NCBI RefSeq assembly: GCF_042138895.1
Contig: NZ_JBHIKW010000002.1
Span: 372,001 to 436,000, forward strand
DNA from: Cedecea selenatireducens
Lineage (GTDB): Bacteria; Pseudomonadota; Gammaproteobacteria; Enterobacterales; Enterobacteriaceae
DNA length: 64,000 nt
Direction: 5' to 3'
Every line of letters begins with the position of its first letter. Within the stretch, counting starts at the first letter, position 1. Under the pieces are notes generated by a model. That model was not told the DNA's origin. It saw nothing but the letters and a program-made list of their open reading frames with translations, and did not search any database. Of the stretch, positions 52,050 through 60,201 are shown piece by piece. The position numbers were made by a program, and so were the translations under genes.

Positions 52050-52436
52050 GTTCCGTTCACCTCAAGTACAGTTTCATATGCTGTAACCGCTCCGGTGAAC
52101 GTCTTAGGAGAGCCACCGTCGCTCCCCTAAGAACCCGGACTCCCGGCCAAATAAATCGACCGCTGAAGCGGCAGACCTCCGTTTTATCTCCCAGTCCTGG
52201 GTCGGAGAAAAAACGGCGGCGATTTAAGCCGGAACCGTGCCTCGCTTCTTATTTTTACCCTCACCCTGACCCTCTCCCTGGAAAGGAGAGGGAATAAAAA
52301 ATGTTCCACGTTGGCTGTTTTCCCCCTCTCCCTCTGGGAGAGGGCCGGGGTGAGGGTCGAATTGCTCCCCGGCTCTCATCGCCCCCGGCTATGACCCAAC
52401 TCAGGCGGAGTTGTATGGACTTGAGGTGAACGGAAT
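52050..52436. repeat. Mosaic intergenic repeat, copy C, MITE-like
   Basis: 387 bases bounded by perfect 17-bp terminal inverted repeats: TTCCGTTCACCTCAAGT (52051-52067) and ACTTGAGGTGAACGGAA (52419-52435). Between the convergent PhnD-like and flavin monooxygenase genes. Read on the minus strand it has the blocks seen in copy A (GAGTTGGGTCATA, CCCTCTCC hairpin, AGAAGCGAGGC-CGGTTCCGG) followed by those seen in copy B (CCCAGGACTGGGAGATAAAA onward). No open frame inside is credible. Confidence 0.88.
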
Positions 52437-52492
52437 CTCATCCAATCCTCATAAACAATATTTATAAGGAAGAAACAAAGAACCCCTTATCA

Positions 52493-53824
52493 TCACCCAC
52501 GCTTAAACTGATTCCCAACCGGCGGCAACCCTAGCTTCTCACGCAACGTACCTGGCCGATAAGCCTGCTGCATCACCCCGCTTTCCTTCAAAATTGGCGC
52601 GACCTGGTCGACAAAGTTATCGAAATCCACCGGCAGGAACGGGAACATCAGGTTGTAGCCGTCCACGGCTCCGGCATGAAACGCCTCGCTCAGGGTGTCG
52701 GCGACTTCCTTTGCGGTGCCGATAACCAGCCAGCTATCCGAACTTTGAAGCAACAATCTGCCCAGTTGCAGTACCGTCAGCTTCGGATCGTAGCCTTTGA
52801 TTATCTGCAGCGCGGTTCTCAGCCCGTCAAAGCCCTGTTCGTCCGGCAAAGGCGGCAGCGGCGCATCAGGATCGTATTCCCCCATATCCATTCGCAGGTA
52901 GGTGCTCAGGAGATCCAACGCCATCTGGTCGTTCATCAGCGTCTGGATAAGCTGTCGACGCTGCTCTCTTTCTTCCGGAGTATTCACCACCACCGGCAGC
53001 ACTCCGCCGAGGATCTTAAAGTGTTCCGGGTCTCGCCCCAGTAAGCGCAGGCGCTGGTTCATATCCGCGCGGTAGGCCAGCCCTTTCTCGATGTTGCTCA
53101 TAAACACAAAGTGAATATCTGCCTGAGCGGCAGCCAGCTGTTTGCCGGACTCAGAAGAACCAGCCTGCACCACAATCGGGTGCCCCTGCGGCGGGCGCGG
53201 CACGTTCAGCGGGCCGCGCACCTTAAAGAATTCCCCACGGTGATTCAGCGGATGCACAAGCTCGGGGTCCGTAAAATAGCCGCTTTGCTTATCGATAAGC
53301 ACGGCTTCGTCTTCCCAGGAATCCCAAAGCTTGCGCACCACGTCGATAAACTCTGCGGCACGCTCATAGCGCCTGCCGTGCTCCGGCAAGGTGTCCAGCC
53401 CGTAGTTAGCTGCTTCTTCCGGCAGCCAGGACGTAACAACGTTCCAGCTCGCTCGTCCCCCGCTCAAATGGTCAAGCGAGGCAAAGTAGCGCGCCAGGTT
53501 ATAAGGCTCGGTGTAGGACGTTGAGGCCGTCGCCATCAGGCCAATATTTTCTGTCACCGCTGAAAGCGCGGCCAGCAGCGTGATCGGTTCGAGTCGAGGG
53601 TTAGCGTAATGCGGGAGTCCGCTCGGCACCGTGTCCCAGATAGCAACGTGGTCGGCGATAAAAATGTTATCCAGCGCGGCGGCTTCGGCCCTGCGCGCCA
53701 GGTCGGCGTAGTGCTTAAGGGTAAAAATCTCTTTGCCCGGCGCATCTGGATGACGCCATGAGAAGCGATAGTCACCCTGTGGGTTGAAGAAAAACAGATT
53801 AAAAATGGCGGTAGCTTGCGGCAT
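52493..53824 (-). CDS. Flavin-dependent monooxygenase, NtaA/SnaA/DszA group (LLM class)
   Basis: A 443-residue FMNH2-dependent luciferase-like monooxygenase. Typical motifs: FFFNPQGDYRFSWRHPD, AAALDNIFIADHVAIWD, LAALSAVTENIGLMATASTSY, HLSGGRASWNVVTSW and HPIVVQAGSSESGKQLAA. This group oxidises chelators, sulfones or other S/N-containing compounds and needs a flavin reductase, which is not encoded nearby. It lies 45 bases after the substrate-binding-protein gene of an ABC operon on the same strand, so it likely degrades what that transporter imports. Confidence 0.86.
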   Translation of the reverse strand: MPQATAIFNLFFFNPQGDYRFSWRHPDAPGKEIFTLKHYADLARRAEAAALDNIFIADHVAIWDTVPSGLPHYANPRLEPITLLAALSAVTENIGLMATASTSYTEPYNLARYFASLDHLSGGRASWNVVTSWLPEEAANYGLDTLPEHGRRYERAAEFIDVVRKLWDSWEDEAVLIDKQSGYFTDPELVHPLNHRGEFFKVRGPLNVPRPPQGHPIVVQAGSSESGKQLAAAQADIHFVFMSNIEKGLAYRADMNQRLRLLGRDPEHFKILGGVLPVVVNTPEEREQRRQLIQTLMNDQMALDLLSTYLRMDMGEYDPDAPLPPLPDEQGFDGLRTALQIIKGYDPKLTVLQLGRLLLQSSDSWLVIGTAKEVADTLSEAFHAGAVDGYNLMFPFLPVDFDNFVDQVAPILKESGVMQQAYRPGTLREKLGLPPVGNQFKRG

Positions 53825-53869
53825 GTCGGCATACTCGTTGTGAAATGGCCCTCCCTGGCCGGGGACTCT

Positions 53870-54766
53870 TTATTTAGCGGCCAGTTTCTCTTTCACCCAC
53901 TGGTCGGCAACTTTAGCCGGATCTTTATGATCGACGTCGACCAGCTTGTTCAACTGGATCAAATCTTTGGTGGTCAACTTCGCAGAGATATTATTGAGAA
54001 CCTCTTCGACCTTCGGTGAAACGGCGCCTTTATGCACCAGCGGCACCAGGTTCTGAGCCGGCTGTTCGTGTTTGTCATCCTCCAGCACCACCCACTTCTC
54101 TTTCAGCAGATCGCCCTGGGTAGATACCAGCGTCGCCACGTCGATTTTGCCGGAGTTAAGCGCCAGGCGGCTCAGCGGGCCACCGATATCCAGCGACTTA
54201 AAGGATTTGAATTTGATGCCGTACACGCGTTCCAGGCCCGGCAGGCCAAGGGCGCGGGTCGCCACTTCAGGCGGGCCGCCGACGACCAGTTCAGGGGCAA
54301 CTTTTGCCAGGTCGGACAGCGTTTTCAGGTTGTATTTTTTGGCGGTCTCTTCGCGTACGCCCCATGCGGTGATGGAGGCCGCCGAGGACGGTTTCAGCAA
54401 CGCTAAATCCGCGGGCAGCGCCTGCTGCAGTTCGGCAGAAACTTCCTGTTCGGTCGTCGCTTTACTGCCGCCGTGATAGTAGTTCAGCAGCGCGCCGAGG
54501 TACTCAGGCACCACGTCCAGTTCGCCGGTTTTGAGCGCCGGAATGATAATTTCGCGGTTGCCCAGGTTGAGGCGAGTTTTGACCTCAATGCCCTGCTGTT
54601 TCAGCGCGCTGGCATAAATATTGGCCAGGATCGTTTGTTCTGAGTAGTTTGCCCCGCCAATCGTGACGGTTTCGGCATGCGCCGCAAACCCTACGCTTGC
54701 CAGCCCTGCCGCCAGTAAAGTCAGCCGGAATCCCTTGCTTGCCGTCGTCAGCCAGTTTTTCATCAT
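53870..54766 (-). CDS. Osmoprotectant/quaternary-amine-type ABC substrate-binding protein (OpuAC/YehZ family)
   Basis: Periplasmic type 2 binding protein of about 298 residues. Signal peptide MKNWLTTASKGFRLTLLAAG to AAHA, then VTIGGANYSEQTILANIYASAL, LNLGNREIIIPALKTGELDVVPEYLGALLNY and VVGGPPEVATRALGLPGLERVYG. The (D)VVPEY(L)G motif is characteristic of the glycine betaine/choline/carnitine family. Three ATGs in a row (54769, 54766, 54763) follow AAGGG; the middle one is listed. The adjacent monooxygenase hints at a different, perhaps sulfur- or nitrogen-containing, ligand. Confidence 0.84.
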   Translation of the reverse strand: MMKNWLTTASKGFRLTLLAAGLASVGFAAHAETVTIGGANYSEQTILANIYASALKQQGIEVKTRLNLGNREIIIPALKTGELDVVPEYLGALLNYYHGGSKATTEQEVSAELQQALPADLALLKPSSAASITAWGVREETAKKYNLKTLSDLAKVAPELVVGGPPEVATRALGLPGLERVYGIKFKSFKSLDIGGPLSRLALNSGKIDVATLVSTQGDLLKEKWVVLEDDKHEQPAQNLVPLVHKGAVSPKVEEVLNNISAKLTTKDLIQLNKLVDVDHKDPAKVADQWVKEKLAAK

Positions 54767-54806
54767 CATCACCCTTCTCTCTTTTATGTTGTGTTGTGCG
54801 CAGGGG

Positions 54807-55475
54807 TTAGCCCGCGGTTGGTATTGCAAAATTGAGCCAGCGTTTTGCCACCTGCGACATCAGCAGCTCGCAGCCCACCGCCAGCAGGGAAATCACCACC
54901 GAACCGGCAATCACCTGCGGGTAGTCACGCTGCCCCAGGCCGTCAATCAGGAAGCGCCCAAGGCCATCCAGCCCGGCATAGGCGGCTACCACCGCCGTGG
55001 CGATAAGCTGGAGCAGCGAGGTGCGGATACCGGCAAAAATCAGCGGCATCGCCAGCGGAATGCGGACTTTGAGCAGGCTTTGCAGCGGCGTCATGCCCAT
55101 CGCCTTTGCGGCATCGCACAGCGTTTGATCGGCGTGGCTGATACCGACGTAGGTGTTGGTCAGCATCGGCGGAATGGCCAGCGCCACCAGGGCGATAAAC
55201 ACCGGCACGTCGTTAAAGCCGAGCAGCATGATGCACAGCAGGATTATCCCCAGCGAAGGGAACGCCTGGCCGATGTTGAACAAGTTGATGGCGAAAAACG
55301 CCCCACGTCGCCAGTAGCCCAGCAAAACGCCGAGCGGCTGGGCAATCAGCGCGCCAATCACCAGGCTAATCAGCACGTAGTAAAGGTGCTCGCCAAAGCG
55401 GTGCCAGATACCGAGATCGCCGCGCCAGTGGTCGGCCTGTAAAAACCAAAGCCAGGTTTGATGCACGATGTCCAT
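54807..55475 (-). CDS. ABC transporter permease, OpuC/YehW-Y type (second)
   Basis: About 222 residues, five to six TM segments. The EAA-type loop reads DAAKAMGMTPLQSLLKVRIPLAMPLIFAG; other family motifs are FAINLFNIGQAFPSLGIILL and GLGRFLIDGLGQRDY. The ATG at 55475 shares one base with the stop of the upstream permease (TAATG); a GTG at 55487 is an alternative. Middle of a four-gene ABC operon. Confidence 0.87.
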   Translation of the reverse strand: MDIVHQTWLWFLQADHWRGDLGIWHRFGEHLYYVLISLVIGALIAQPLGVLLGYWRRGAFFAINLFNIGQAFPSLGIILLCIMLLGFNDVPVFIALVALAIPPMLTNTYVGISHADQTLCDAAKAMGMTPLQSLLKVRIPLAMPLIFAGIRTSLLQLIATAVVAAYAGLDGLGRFLIDGLGQRDYPQVIAGSVVISLLAVGCELLMSQVAKRWLNFAIPTAG

Positions 55476-56104
55476 TAGCGTGTCCACCCCGTCAGGCTGT
55501 AACCGAGGCGCGCAATCAGCAGGTCAAGCACCAGCGACAGCACAAGGCTCAGCGCCAGGCTGACCAGAATCGGCGTTAAAAAGTTTTGGTTAAACCCAAG
55601 GATCATTAATTGCCCCAGCCCGCCCTGGCCTATCAGCGCGGTCACGATAACCAGGCCCACCAGCGTCACGGAAGCGATGCGCAGCCCGGCAAACAGCGCG
55701 GGAAGGATCAGAAACAGCTCCACTTCGATAAATCTGCCAAAGCGCGTGTAGCCCAGCGCCCTGCCCGACTCCAGCACGTCAGCGGGCAGTTTTTGCATAC
55801 CCGCCAGCACGTTACGCAGCAGGATCAGCAGCGAATAAAGCGTCAGGCCGATAACCGCCGTGGTAACGGACAGCCCGGTCCACGGCAGCAGCAGAATAAA
55901 CAGCGCCAGCGACGGAATGGTAAAAAGCACCCCACTCAGGGAAATCAGCGGGCCGGAGAGCGCGGGCCAGACGATGGACAGCAAAAGCATCGCGGCGGTC
56001 AGCAGCGTGCCCATCGCCAGCGAGATCAGCACCATCTGCAAATGCTGCAGCATCAGCTCGCCTATCATCTCGAGGTTGTCGGTCACCCATTGCCAGTCAA
56101 TCAT
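55475..56104 (-). CDS. ABC transporter permease, OpuC/YehW-Y type (first)
   Basis: 209 residues from MIDWQWVTDNLEMIGELMLQH, with about six TM segments. Motifs: VLFTIPSLALFILLLP, the EAA loop DVLESGRALGYTRFGRFIEVELFLILP and ALIGQGGLGQLMILGF. The start at 56104 overlaps the ATPase stop by 8 bases; the ORF extends upstream inside the ATPase gene. Forms a heterodimeric channel with the next permease. Confidence 0.87.
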   Translation of the reverse strand: MIDWQWVTDNLEMIGELMLQHLQMVLISLAMGTLLTAAMLLLSIVWPALSGPLISLSGVLFTIPSLALFILLLPWTGLSVTTAVIGLTLYSLLILLRNVLAGMQKLPADVLESGRALGYTRFGRFIEVELFLILPALFAGLRIASVTLVGLVIVTALIGQGGLGQLMILGFNQNFLTPILVSLALSLVLSLVLDLLIARLGYSLTGWTR

Positions 56105-57161
56105 TACGGTGCAGCTCCTGATGGCGGTTAAGCGCATCGCTGAGCAGGCCGCTATCAACGGCGCCGGCGTAATGCCCTTCATCCGTTACGCGCACCAGCA
56201 CGCCCTGCGGCACGTCCAACAAGGCGCTGTAAACGTGACGCAGCGACTCGCTCTCCCGGGCAATACGTATCGCTGTCTGCTGACCGTTTTCCTGCCAGTG
56301 CTGAGGGCGCCCGTCGGCATCCAGCACCAGCGCACGCTGGCTGACATCGGAAAGTTGTGGCTCGCCATGAGTTACAACCGGCACATCGCGGCGCGGTAGA
56401 TCGCCCACGCGCATCATGCCGAGGCGCTTAAGATTGGGTTCAGGGCCAATAAAGTCGCGAACAAAGTCGCTGGCGGGCCAGGAAAGAATATTGTCCGGGG
56501 TATCGAACTGCTCGAGGTGCCCGCCTTCACGGAAAATGGCAATGCGGTCGCCAAGGCGAATCGCCTCGTTGATATCGTGGGTCACCAGAATAATCGTTTT
56601 ATGCAGCCGGGCCTGCAGCGCCAGCAGCTCGCCCTGCAGCCTGTCCCGCACGACCGGGTCAATGGCAGCAAAGGGTTCGTCCATCAGCAAAATAGGCGGA
56701 TCGGCCGCAAGAGCGCGGGCGATAGAAACCCGGCTTTGCTGCCCACCCGAAAGCTGATGCGGATAGCGCTTGAGCACCAGCGGGTTCAGCGACATCAGCG
56801 CCACCAGCTCGTCTATGCGGCGGGAAATGGCACGCTTGTCCCACCCAAGCAGGCGAGGCACGGTGGCGATGTTTTCCGCTACGGTGCGATGGGGAAACAG
56901 CGCCGGGCTTTGCATAACAAAGCCAATCTTGCGGCGAACCTGAATGATATCGGCGCGGGAAAGCGGCTGGCCCTGAATATAGACTTCGCCGCTGTCCGGG
57001 ATGTCCAGGCGGTTAATCATCCGCAGCGTGGTGGTTTTCCCGCAGCCGCTGGGGCCAACAAAGGTGCAAAACTCCCCTTCGTTGATGGTCATATTCAGCG
57101 AGTTGATCGCGTGCTGCACATTGCCCGGATAGATCTTATTGATGTTTTCTAGTTGAATCAT
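56097..57161 (-). CDS. ABC transporter ATPase, OpuCA/ProV type
   Basis: A 354-residue ATPase of the osmoprotectant family. Walker A GPSGCGKTT, Q-loop FVMQSPALFPHRTVAENIA, signature LSGGQQSRVSIARALA, Walker B ILLMDEPFAAIDP and H-loop ILVTHDINEA. The C-terminal 120 residues (RALVLDADGRPQHW to the end) form a CBS-like regulatory region with only weak conservation. Start at MIQLENINKIYPG (57161). First gene of the ATPase-permease-permease-SBP-monooxygenase operon. Confidence 0.9.
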   Translation of the reverse strand: MIQLENINKIYPGNVQHAINSLNMTINEGEFCTFVGPSGCGKTTTLRMINRLDIPDSGEVYIQGQPLSRADIIQVRRKIGFVMQSPALFPHRTVAENIATVPRLLGWDKRAISRRIDELVALMSLNPLVLKRYPHQLSGGQQSRVSIARALAADPPILLMDEPFAAIDPVVRDRLQGELLALQARLHKTIILVTHDINEAIRLGDRIAIFREGGHLEQFDTPDNILSWPASDFVRDFIGPEPNLKRLGMMRVGDLPRRDVPVVTHGEPQLSDVSQRALVLDADGRPQHWQENGQQTAIRIARESESLRHVYSALLDVPQGVLVRVTDEGHYAGAVDSGLLSDALNRHQELHRND

Positions 57162-57418
57162 GATGCTTCTGCACTTCCTCATACCGCGCAATTTTTGCCC
57201 TTCAGGCTTATACGTTTCAGCACACGTCAGGGCAGTATTGCAGAGGGAAATGCGTTCACAAATTCAACATGATGCTAAGAATTGCCGGAAAATAACTATC
57301 AGCAATCATCGGGTTATTTCATATAAAAACAACAAATAAGGTAGCTATTTAAAATCATTTCTACGCGCTACTATCGGCGAGCATGCTCCAAAGCGATGAT
57401 CAACAGGGAGAAGACGCC

Positions 57419-58435
57419 ATGCCACAGATTTATGCTCGTCCTTTAGCCGTCGGCGATACGATCGCCGTGTTTTCCCCTTCCTCGGCGGCCACCGCGTTTG
57501 CCCCGCTGCGTTATCAAAGGGCGAAGGCTTTTATTGAGTCAAAAGGGTTTTATCTGCAGGAAGGTAGCCTGACGGGCAAAAAGGATTTCTGGCGTTCTGG
57601 CTCCATTCGCGAGCGGGCGGATGAGTTTAATGCGCTGCTGCATGACCCTAACGTGCGCTGCATTATTTCGGCCATCGGCGGCTTAAACAGCAACTCGCTG
57701 CTGCCTTATATCGACTACGCACAGCTGATGAAAGATCCCAAAATTATCATCGGCTATTCGGACGTGACCGCGCTGCTGGCGGGCATCTATCAGAGAATTG
57801 GGCTGATTACTTTTTATGGCCCGGCGGTAGTCGCTTCTTTTGGTGAACTCCCTCCCCTTGTCGACAGCACGTTTGACTATTTCCTCAGTATTCTCAGCAG
57901 ACAGCAGGCGCTTCCGTATGCGCTAAGCCCGCCCGCTGCATGGACCGACGAGATGATCAACTGGGAAACTCAGTCCCGAGCCAAAACGTTGACGCCGGGT
58001 AGCTGGCGCTTCGAGGGCACGGGCAACGTAGAAGGCCGCGTCATTGGCGGCAACCTGAATACGCTTTACGGCATCTGGGGCAGCGAATACATGCCCGATA
58101 TCAACCGGGGCGATATTCTGTTTATTGAGGACAGCCTGCAAAGCGCGGCGGAGCTGGAGCGAGAGTTTTCCCATCTTTTGCTGTGCGGCGTGTTCGACCG
58201 CATCGCCGCCATTGTGCTCGGCAGGCACGAGCTATTTGACGATCAGGGAAGCGGAAAAACGCCGCTGCAGATCCTGAGGGAAGTGCTGAACGACCGCGAG
58301 ATCCCAGTCGTGTCCGATTTCGACTGCTGCCACACGCACCCAATGCTGACGCTCCCGCTCGGCGTGCGGATGCGCATCGACTTTGACTTTCAGACCATCT
58401 CACTGACCAGCCAATGGCTGGAAGCCGATCAGTAA
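57419..58435 (+). CDS. S66-family peptidase, MccF-like (LD-carboxypeptidase superfamily)
   Basis: A 338-residue serine peptidase. N-terminal ALAVGDTIAVFSPSS-like strand, the nucleophile region in IIIGYSDVTALLAGIY, ISAIGGLNSNSLLPYIDY typical of MccF-like members, the catalytic Glu in DILFIEDSLQSAAELER, and a C-terminal His in DCCHTHPMLTLPLGV. LdcA trims murein tetrapeptides; MccF cleaves toxic aminoacyl-nucleotides such as microcin C. The GGLNSN motif and length favour the MccF side. ATG behind GGGAG. Overlaps the convergent LysR gene by 7 bases. Confidence 0.83.
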   Translation: MPQIYARPLAVGDTIAVFSPSSAATAFAPLRYQRAKAFIESKGFYLQEGSLTGKKDFWRSGSIRERADEFNALLHDPNVRCIISAIGGLNSNSLLPYIDYAQLMKDPKIIIGYSDVTALLAGIYQRIGLITFYGPAVVASFGELPPLVDSTFDYFLSILSRQQALPYALSPPAAWTDEMINWETQSRAKTLTPGSWRFEGTGNVEGRVIGGNLNTLYGIWGSEYMPDINRGDILFIEDSLQSAAELEREFSHLLLCGVFDRIAAIVLGRHELFDDQGSGKTPLQILREVLNDREIPVVSDFDCCHTHPMLTLPLGVRMRIDFDFQTISLTSQWLEADQ

Positions 58436-59349
58436 TCGAAAGCCAGCATGCCCGAGCGCCAGACGCTGGTCGTGCGGATCAGCGCCTTATCGCGCAGGAA
58501 ATTAATCAGCGTGGCGATCACTTTGTCATGGCGCAGTTCCGGGCGCGTGACGATAAACAGATGGCGGCGCAGAGGCTGGGGCAAATCCAGAATGCGCATA
58601 TTCTCCGGCACCGGCAGCACCGAAAGCCACGGCATAATGGAGAACCCCAGGCCCTGATTTACCAGCCCGACAATGCCGCTGTCGCTCGCCAGCTTATGCA
58701 CCACCTCGTTACGTAACCCCATCTCACGACAGCGTTCCACGGCGGGGCTTAACGTGTTGGCGTTCGGTTGAATAAACGGCAGGTTTTCCAATTGATGCCA
58801 GCTAAAAGGCTGCTGCAGACGGAAACTGCGGGGCAACATCAGCACGTAAGGGTCGCTGATATACGGCACGCCGTGCAGCGAGTCCGGGTAGCCCTGAATG
58901 GTAATGCCGATGTCCGCCCGCCCGGACACCACCGCGTCGTTGAGGTGATGGTATTCCGTCGCGCTGTCATCAATATCCAGATGGATATCAGGCAAGGCCG
59001 TGGCGAGCGCCTCAAAATACGGCGGCAGCAGGTTCGCCGTCGCACTGCGGAAGCAGGCCACCCGCACACGCCCGGCAAGTTGGGGCGCTTCCGCCGCCGT
59101 CTGCTCAATACCATCCAGCAGCTGCATGATTTTTTTAGCATCTTTGAGGATTTGCGAGCAGGCAGCAGTCGGAATACAGCCGCTGCGCGAGCGATGCAGC
59201 AGACGCACGTTCAGGTGCTGCTCCAGCTCGGCAATGGCATGGCTGATGCGCGACTGCGTACAGCCCATTGCTGCGGCTGCGGCGCTGAAACCATTGTTTT
59301 CAACTACGGCTATCAGCATTTCCAGCTGATTAAGCTTTATTCCGGCCAT
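58429..59349 (-). CDS. LysR-family transcriptional regulator
   Basis: 306 residues. N-terminal winged HTH (LNQLEMLIAVVENNGFSAAAAAMGCTQSRISHAIAELEQHLNVRLLHRSRSGC), dimerisation helix, then a type 2 periplasmic-binding-like effector domain (VRVACFRSATANLLPPY, ADIGITIQGYP, NEVVHKLASDSGIVGLVNQGLGFSIMPWL). Divergent from the LysE-family exporter gene with 185 bases between, so that exporter is the likely target. The effector is unknown. Confidence 0.88.
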   Translation of the reverse strand: MAGIKLNQLEMLIAVVENNGFSAAAAAMGCTQSRISHAIAELEQHLNVRLLHRSRSGCIPTAACSQILKDAKKIMQLLDGIEQTAAEAPQLAGRVRVACFRSATANLLPPYFEALATALPDIHLDIDDSATEYHHLNDAVVSGRADIGITIQGYPDSLHGVPYISDPYVLMLPRSFRLQQPFSWHQLENLPFIQPNANTLSPAVERCREMGLRNEVVHKLASDSGIVGLVNQGLGFSIMPWLSVLPVPENMRILDLPQPLRRHLFIVTRPELRHDKVIATLINFLRDKALIRTTSVWRSGMLAFDY

Positions 59350-59534
59350 ATTTTCAGTCAGTTATTGGATGTACCGTGTTTCGACAAATCGAATTTCTTC
59401 ATAGATAAGGAAAACATATCACGGTTTTCGGTTGCCGCCTACCAGCCTTCCTTCCCATCATAAAGCCAGCCAGTACGGCGCATAAAAGCAAAAACGTACC
59501 ACCTGAACCAAGCACTTTTAAGGAAAACCTGAGC

Positions 59535-60152
59535 ATGCCCGGCATCATCCATTACGGCACCTTTGTCGTCTCTTTCATCCTGCTGTTAATCATTCCCGGC
59601 CCCGGCAATCTGATCCTGATCACCAGCGCCAGCAAAGGCGGGGCGCGCAGCGGCTATCTCTGCCTGATGGGAATATTGCTGGGTGACCAGGTGCTGCTGT
59701 GGTTGGCTATCGCGGGCGTGGCGGCGCTGCTGGAATCCTCGCCGCATGTTTTTCAGGTCATCAAGTGGCTGGGCGCAGCTTACCTGCTGTGGATGGGCGC
59801 GCAGCTGCTGCTGAAGGCGAAAACCGGCGCTTCGCCGCCGCCGGTAACGGGCAAAAGAACGCCGTTTTTACAGGGCATGGTTATCACCCTGATGAACCCC
59901 AAACCCATTCTGTTCTACGTGATGTTCCTGCCGCTGTTCATCGACCCGGCTCGCAGCCTTGGGATCCCGACGTTCGCTATTCTGGCTGGCACGGCGGCTG
60001 CACTGACCTTTATCTACTGTTCGATAATGATCTTCCTGACGACTTCGCTTGCCGAGAAGGTTCGCACCCGTCCCGGCATGGTTTATCTGCTGGAAAAAGC
60101 CACCGGCCTGTTCCTGGCGCTGTTTGCTTTTAAGCTGGCGTTTTTTAGCTGA
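59535..60152 (+). CDS. LysE/RhtB-family amino-acid exporter
   Basis: A 205-residue inner-membrane exporter with about six hydrophobic segments. Family signature near the N-terminus: LLIIPGPGNLILITSASKGGARSGYLCLMGILLGDQVLLWLA (quoted in parts elsewhere as PGPGNLILI). QGMVITLMNPKPILFYVMFLPLF is the second conserved region. Exports neutral amino acids, lactones or analogues. Start behind AAGGAAA. Divergent LysR gene probably controls it. Confidence 0.88.
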   Translation: MPGIIHYGTFVVSFILLLIIPGPGNLILITSASKGGARSGYLCLMGILLGDQVLLWLAIAGVAALLESSPHVFQVIKWLGAAYLLWMGAQLLLKAKTGASPPPVTGKRTPFLQGMVITLMNPKPILFYVMFLPLFIDPARSLGIPTFAILAGTAAALTFIYCSIMIFLTTSLAEKVRTRPGMVYLLEKATGLFLALFAFKLAFFS

Positions 60153-60201
60153 GATCGATAATTAAGCAAAAAAAGGGGCAACTCAATGCCCCGGATTAAG
60201 C

